DNA from: BM524 sp041554435
GTDB lineage: Bacteria; Bacteroidota; Bacteroidia; Bacteroidales; F082
DNA: 8,864 nucleotides
Assembly (NCBI GenBank): GCA_041554435.1
Contig: JBFFLX010000150.1
Location: 1-8,864 of the forward strand
Reading direction: 5' to 3'
The notes under the pieces are model-generated. The model did no database searches. It was not told the origin of the DNA and worked only from the letters and a program-made list of their open reading frames with translations. Made by a program: the position numbers and the translations under genes. Shown in pieces: positions 4,757 through 8,864 of the stretch (positions within the stretch are counted from its first letter, which is position 1; every line of letters begins with the position of its first letter).

Positions 4757-7393
4757 TTGAAGTATAATTTAAAGTCGTTAATATTATTTTTTACAATTTT
4801 ATTGCTTACAATTAATCAATTGTGGGCAACTCATCAGCGGGCTGCAGAAATTACTTATAAACATTTAAGCGGCTGGACTTATGAGTTTACGATTACTATG
4901 TATACTCTAACATCGAGCCCAGCTGACGACGCCCGTCCCACCATGCCTACTTTTTGGGGTGACGACACAGGAGATGAACTGGAAAGAATATATTTTCAGC
5001 CCATACCCGATGTTAATGATATGACTTTAAACATTTATAAAGGTACTCATACTTATCCGGGACCGGGAAATTATACTATTACTGTGGAAGATCCCAATAG
5101 AAATAGCGGGGTGATAAATATTCCAAATTCCATAGATGTACCCATGTTTATTGAAAGTGAATTAATTATAAATCCGTTTTTTGGAAATAACAATTCTGTT
5201 CAACTATTAAATCCTCCCATTGATATGGGTTGTGTTGGAACTCCCTTTATTCACAATCCTGTTGCTTACGATATTGATGGTGATAGTTTAGCTTATAAAC
5301 TGGTCCCATGTAAAGGTGCCGGCGGTTATGATATTCCGGGTTATTCTTATCCCATGGCCAGCGAATCGTTCACAATTGACGAATTCACAGGTGATATAGT
5401 TTGGAAAAATCCTGTTGTGCAGGGGGAATACAATATAGCTTTTGTAGTGGAAGAGTGGAGATTGGGAATAAAAGTAGGTTCGGTGCGCAGAGATATGCAG
5501 ATAATTATTTCTTCCTGTGATAATGATCCTCCCGAAATACAAACCATAGATGACACTTGCGTTGTGGCAGGCGACTATCTGATGTTCGATATTTTTGCCT
5601 GGGATCCTGATGGAAGCGGTGTTAGCTTAGAGGCTTATGGGGGCCCATTTGAAGTTAATCCCAATCCGGCATTCATCAACCCTGATCCTGCTACCAGTTC
5701 CGACACCGCTAAAACCACTTTTAATTGGCCAACTCTCTGCTCACACGTTAGAAAAGAACCTTACGCAGCAGTATTCAAAGCAACCGATAATGATAGTGAA
5801 GTTAGTTTGGTGAACTTTAAAACAACCACAATTTCTGTCAACTCCCCGGCACCAGAGAACCTGAATTCAGAAGCCCTGGGTAATGGTATTAATCTTAGTT
5901 GGGAAAAGAGTTTATGTGAAAACGCAATAGGATATTATATTTACAGAAGAAGCGACTCTTCGCATTGGAATCCGGGATATTGCGAAACAGGAGTGCCGGC
6001 ATATACCGGATATGTTTTAGTTGGAGAAGTAACAGATATAGATATTCTGACTTACAGAGATGATAATGGTGGCTCAGGATTAATTCATGGAACAAATTAT
6101 TGTTATAGAGTTACGGCATATTTTAATGATGGTGCTGAAAGTTATGCCTCCAATGAAACATGTGCTGCACTGAAAAGAGATGTTCCAATTATTACCCACG
6201 TTAGCAACGACAGTAACTTTATTGAAAATGGAAATGTGGAAGTAATTTGGTCGAAACCCATTGAGTTGGATACTATTCAATATCCCGGACCGTATAAATA
6301 TATTGTTTACAGAGATGAAGGTTTATCATGGGCAAACCCGGTGTTTGTTGCTGAATTACAGGGCCTTAACGATACAGTTTATTACGATAGCGATGTGAAT
6401 ATCAATGAAATGGAATTGCCTCTAAACTATTTGGTTGACCTGGAAAGCACCACTGTTGGTTATATTGGAAGTTCACAAAAAGCCAGTTCAATCTACTTGA
6501 AAACTGCACCACGCGATAAGGAAATTTATTTGACCTGGGATGTTAAAGTACCATGGAAAAATTATAAAGCGGTTATTTACAGAAAGGATGCAGGGCAGAT
6601 TAATTTTGATTCTATTGGGCAAACAGAAACATTTTTCTATCGCGACAGAAATCTGGAAAATGAAAGTGAGTATTGCTACTATATAAAAATGTTTGGCGAA
6701 TATTCTATAGATGGAATTATTAAACCGCTTATTAATTATTCCCAAATAAGTTGCGAAATACCAAATGATAATACACCACCATGCCAGCCGGAAATAAGCG
6801 TTTATACCGATTGTGAACAAATTACCAATGAAATCAGGATGTGGCTGCCTTATGATAGTTGTAGTTACGATGCCATGAGGTATTTTATATACTATAAGTC
6901 TCCTGAAAGTATAGATGCTGTTTTAATAGATTCGGTTGACTTTGTGGAGGGCGATACTGCTTATTATCTACATACCGATTTGGAAAGCGTGGTAGGATGT
7001 TATTATGTTACAGCAAGAGATACTATTGGCAATATAAGCGATCAAAGTCTAATAAAATGTGTTGATTATGATGCCTGTCCCGTTTATAAAATACCCAATG
7101 TATTTACACCTAATTCCGATGGCTTCAACGATTTTCTTGTACCATTAAATTACGACGAAGGTAATCCGAAAGCTACCATTGAAAGAATAGACTTAAGGTT
7201 GTTTAACAGATGGGGTAAAACACTTTTCACCACCGAAGATCCAAAAATCAACTGGGATGGTAAAAACCAAAATAATGGACAGGATTGCCCCGATGGAGTG
7301 TATTATTATGTTTGTGACGTATATTTTGTAACTCTGGATGGGATTAAAGATTTCCGTCTTCAGGGCTCAGTTACTATAATTAGAGGACAATAG
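4757..7393 (+). CDS. Secreted FN3-like protein with type IX (type B) sorting domain
   Basis: This 878-residue extracellular or surface protein is probably exported by Sec and then by the type IX secretion system. The start is TTG: an in-frame stop lies at 4733, no ATG lies between, and the TTG opens a good signal peptide (MKYNLKSL, then a hydrophobic run to about residue 22, likely cleaved after LWA near 24). Residues 25-250 form a block with AAEITYKHLSGWTYEF and, later, DIDGDSLAYKL and FTIDEFTGDIVW; I recognise this block from other Bacteroidota secreted proteins but know no function for it. About 364-770 holds roughly four fibronectin-III-like beta repeats marked by YYIYRR, YIVYRD, AVIYRK and YFIYYK. 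The C-terminus (776-878) is CHU_C: IPNVFTPNSDGFNDF, LFNRWGKTLF, WDGKNQNNG and PDGVYYY. Nineteen cysteines suggest disulfides. No catalytic motif was seen; adhesion or a structural role is inferred. Confidence 0.9.
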   Translation: MKYNLKSLILFFTILLLTINQLWATHQRAAEITYKHLSGWTYEFTITMYTLTSSPADDARPTMPTFWGDDTGDELERIYFQPIPDVNDMTLNIYKGTHTYPGPGNYTITVEDPNRNSGVINIPNSIDVPMFIESELIINPFFGNNNSVQLLNPPIDMGCVGTPFIHNPVAYDIDGDSLAYKLVPCKGAGGYDIPGYSYPMASESFTIDEFTGDIVWKNPVVQGEYNIAFVVEEWRLGIKVGSVRRDMQIIISSCDNDPPEIQTIDDTCVVAGDYLMFDIFAWDPDGSGVSLEAYGGPFEVNPNPAFINPDPATSSDTAKTTFNWPTLCSHVRKEPYAAVFKATDNDSEVSLVNFKTTTISVNSPAPENLNSEALGNGINLSWEKSLCENAIGYYIYRRSDSSHWNPGYCETGVPAYTGYVLVGEVTDIDILTYRDDNGGSGLIHGTNYCYRVTAYFNDGAESYASNETCAALKRDVPIITHVSNDSNFIENGNVEVIWSKPIELDTIQYPGPYKYIVYRDEGLSWANPVFVAELQGLNDTVYYDSDVNINEMELPLNYLVDLESTTVGYIGSSQKASSIYLKTAPRDKEIYLTWDVKVPWKNYKAVIYRKDAGQINFDSIGQTETFFYRDRNLENESEYCYYIKMFGEYSIDGIIKPLINYSQISCEIPNDNTPPCQPEISVYTDCEQITNEIRMWLPYDSCSYDAMRYFIYYKSPESIDAVLIDSVDFVEGDTAYYLHTDLESVVGCYYVTARDTIGNISDQSLIKCVDYDACPVYKIPNVFTPNSDGFNDFLVPLNYDEGNPKATIERIDLRLFNRWGKTLFTTEDPKINWDGKNQNNGQDCPDGVYYYVCDVYFVTLDGIKDFRLQGSVTIIRGQ

Positions 7394-7406
7394 GTTAATT
7401 TATATA

Positions 7407-7440
7407 CAAAAAAAGCCGTCTAGCCTCAGGCCAGACGACT
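7407..7440 (-). terminator. Intrinsic terminator of gapA
   Basis: On the minus strand a 12-bp stem (7440-7429 pairing with 7425-7414) closes a UGA loop and is followed by seven U residues (7414-7408). Two of the pairs are G-U wobbles, so the stem is continuous only in minus-strand RNA; in plus-strand RNA those positions are C-A and A-C mismatches. No T-run follows on the plus side. It is therefore a gapA terminator rather than an equally bidirectional one, although the incoming plus-strand gene might use it weakly. Confidence 0.88.
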
Positions 7441-7466
7441 CACACATATATATAAACTATTCGATT

Positions 7467-8474
7467 TTAAATATTAAACAAGGCTATCAAATCCACAACT
7501 CTTGCAGAATAACCCCACTCGTTATCGTACCATGATAATACCTTTACAGTTTTTCCCTGAACCATTGTACTGTCGGCATCGAAAATTGAGGAGTGACTAT
7601 TATGAATAATATCAACAGAAACTATAGGATCTTCAGTATATTCTAATATCCCTTTCATAGGACCTTCAGCAGCCTCTTTCATGGCAGCATTAATTTCGGC
7701 TTTAGTTGCTTCTGTTTTAAGGTTTACAACTAAATCGACCAACGAACCGGTTGGTGTTGGAATACGAACCGCCATACCATCAAGCTTACCATTTAAATCT
7801 GGAATTACTTTTCCAACTGCTTTAGCAGCACCTGTAGTAGTTGGTATTTGAGAAACGGCTGCAGAGCGAGCTCTTCTTAAGTCTGAGTGTGGAGCATCCA
7901 AAATTCTTTGGTCGTTTGTATAAGCATGAATAGTAGTCATTAAACCATTTTCAATACCAAAACGATCGTTCAATACCTTAGCAACAGGAGCAAGACAGTT
8001 AGTAGTACATGAAGCATTGGAAACACATTGGTCATCGTCGCGTAGTTCATTATCGTTAACACCAAGAACTATCATTCTGTCGATAGCGTCTTTTGCAGGA
8101 ACCGTAAGAACAACCTTTTTAGCACCATTTTTCAGGTGATCACCATATCCGCCTTTATTACTTTCCTTCTCGCGGAAAATACCTGTGGCTTCAACAACAA
8201 CATCAGGAGTTTGTCCCCACTTAATCTCAATAGGAGCTCTTTCAGCACTTACGGGAACTTCTTTACCATTTACAACCAAATTATTTGCGTTATAACTGAT
8301 GGTTCCATTAAATCTTCCTTGTGTTGAATCATATTTTAATAAGTGCGCTAGTGTTTTAGTATCAGTAAGATCGTTAATACCAACAATCTCCATATCGTCT
8401 CTTTCCAGTACTAGTTTGAATACATTTCTTCCTATTCTTCCAAATCCGTTTATTCCTACTTTAGTTTTAGTCAT
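7467..8474 (-). CDS. gapA: Glyceraldehyde-3-phosphate dehydrogenase
   Basis: This cytoplasmic glycolytic enzyme oxidises glyceraldehyde-3-phosphate to 1,3-bisphosphoglycerate with NAD and phosphate. Its 335 residues match family length. The Rossmann motif GINGFGRIGR is at 7-16, and Asp35 (GINDL) at the end of the second strand favours NAD over NADP. The active site SNASCTTNC has nucleophile Cys156, and His183 lies in TIHAYT. The phosphate-site segments IPTTTGAAKAVGKVIP and GMAVRIPTPTGSLVDL and the C-terminal SWYDNEWGYS are all intact. The start at 8474 places the Rossmann motif correctly. The gene converges on the secreted-protein gene across 73 bp, ends at a strong terminator, and diverges from the gene starting at 8599. 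Confidence 0.98.
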   Translation of the reverse strand: MTKTKVGINGFGRIGRNVFKLVLERDDMEIVGINDLTDTKTLAHLLKYDSTQGRFNGTISYNANNLVVNGKEVPVSAERAPIEIKWGQTPDVVVEATGIFREKESNKGGYGDHLKNGAKKVVLTVPAKDAIDRMIVLGVNDNELRDDDQCVSNASCTTNCLAPVAKVLNDRFGIENGLMTTIHAYTNDQRILDAPHSDLRRARSAAVSQIPTTTGAAKAVGKVIPDLNGKLDGMAVRIPTPTGSLVDLVVNLKTEATKAEINAAMKEAAEGPMKGILEYTEDPIVSVDIIHNSHSSIFDADSTMVQGKTVKVLSWYDNEWGYSARVVDLIALFNI

Positions 8475-8510
8475 GATTGTATTATTTAAAATTTTAATTT
8501 AATATTTGTC

Positions 8511-8544
8511 TATTATTACCTTAAATTTGACATTTAAAATAATA
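8511..8544. repeat. A/T inverted repeat in the gapA leader
   Basis: TATTATT (8511-8517) pairs with AATAATA (8538-8544), and TTAAAT (8521-8526) pairs with ATTTAA (8532-8537). This gives 13 paired bases with a 3-base bulge (8518-8520) and a 5-base loop. It lies just downstream of the predicted gapA start point, so it could form a 5'-end hairpin in the gapA mRNA or act as an operator between two divergent genes. Pure A/T composition makes chance formation easier. Confidence 0.4.
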
Positions 8545-8551
8545 AGGATGA

Positions 8552-8559
8552 CAAAGGTA
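8552..8559 (-). promoter_or_regulatory. Candidate -7 element for gapA
   Basis: TACCTTTG on the minus strand fits TAnnTTTG exactly and would start transcription near 8545, leaving a leader of about 70 bases. The TTG upstream is 27 bases away, beyond normal spacing, so only the -7 part is supported. Confidence 0.45.
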
Positions 8560-8598
8560 GTTATTAAATCTTCGTCAGATTAAGTTCAAATATTTGTC

Positions 8599-8864
8599 AT
8601 GGAAGAAAAATTAGTTTCCAAAGCCCTTGAGGCAAATCTCGCAGAAACACGATATAAGGATGTAAAAATACCCCCTGATTATCAGGCCTTTATAAACCTG
8701 TCAAAAAAGTACTATGGAATCAACAAACGCGCAAACGATTGCGTCATAGAATATCAGCATCCTTTTTCCAATAAAAAATTTGTTATTGAAGAGTTAAGAA
8801 GCATATTATTGACTGATTTTTGGTTTTACAACAACCTGGAAAACGCAGAAAATGCATTTTCAAT
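8599..8864 (+). CDS. Unidentified protein, N-terminal part only
   Basis: An open frame starts with ATG at 8599 and stays open for 88 codons to the window edge, so the gene is truncated by the window. It begins MEEKLVSKALEANLAETRY and continues with charged, probably helical sequence containing IPPDYQAFINLSKKYYGINKRAND and LLTDFWFYNNLENAENAF; no signal peptide or membrane segment is seen. Codon use resembles its neighbours. I do not recognise the family firmly. There is a faint, unverified resemblance to the start of large PEP/pyruvate-binding-domain proteins of Bacteroidota. It diverges from gapA; a TAAATTTG at 8522-8529 fits the -7 consensus on this strand. Confidence 0.75.
   Translation, partial: MEEKLVSKALEANLAETRYKDVKIPPDYQAFINLSKKYYGINKRANDCVIEYQHPFSNKKFVIEELRSILLTDFWFYNNLENAENAFS

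Noticed and set aside
6488..6820. 110-codon minus-strand open frame inside the secreted-protein gene
   Set aside because: It is antisense to the FN3-like repeats. Its composition follows the A/T-rich coding strand, and nothing recognisable is encoded.
1..8864. tRNA, rRNA, CRISPR array or riboswitch
   Set aside because: No cloverleaf ending in CCA, no regularly spaced repeats and no recognisable riboswitch core were seen on either strand.

Overview
The window looks like chromosomal DNA from a low-GC member of the Bacteroidota, probably Bacteroidia. Three things point there: a secreted protein ends in a gliding-motility-associated (CHU_C, type IX secretion type B) sorting domain; genes lack strong Shine-Dalgarno sequences and have A/T-rich leaders; and several genes are preceded by exact matches to the Bacteroidetes -7 promoter element TAnnTTTG. 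This is inferred from gene content, not from a search.

Layout. Positions 1-280 hold no intact gene. They contain a damaged second copy of the purA 3' end (1-41) and a compact dyad-rich element (105-222) that looks like a dispersed REP/BIME-type repeat. A minus-strand block follows in transcription order rel/spoT (2232-4481), a Fur-family regulator (1679-2155) and purA (281-1573). A 275-bp divergent intergenic region separates rel from a plus-strand gene for a large secreted, fibronectin-III-like type IX secretion cargo (4757-7393). That gene converges on gapA (minus, 7467-8474), with a clear intrinsic terminator for gapA between them. After a 124-bp divergent region, a plus-strand gene starts at 8599 and runs off the end.

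How the genes relate. The rel-fur-purA block links (p)ppGpp metabolism, a metal- or peroxide-responsive repressor and the committed step of AMP synthesis. PurA is a known ppGpp target in other bacteria, so the linkage makes sense. The terminator and the promoter match between fur and purA suggest purA is at least partly transcribed on its own. GapA is central glycolysis and the secreted protein is an envelope or extracellular function; neither has an obvious tie to the first block.

Most of the window is ordinary core genome. The points worth a second look are the purA-tail direct repeat, which resembles an attachment-site or duplication scar, and the covarying GTTA-loop hairpins beside it. 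Two proteins also stand out: the Rel protein has an intact hydrolase but substituted synthetase residues, and the Fur protein has lost one cysteine from each structural zinc pair. I found no convincing new multi-gene system.
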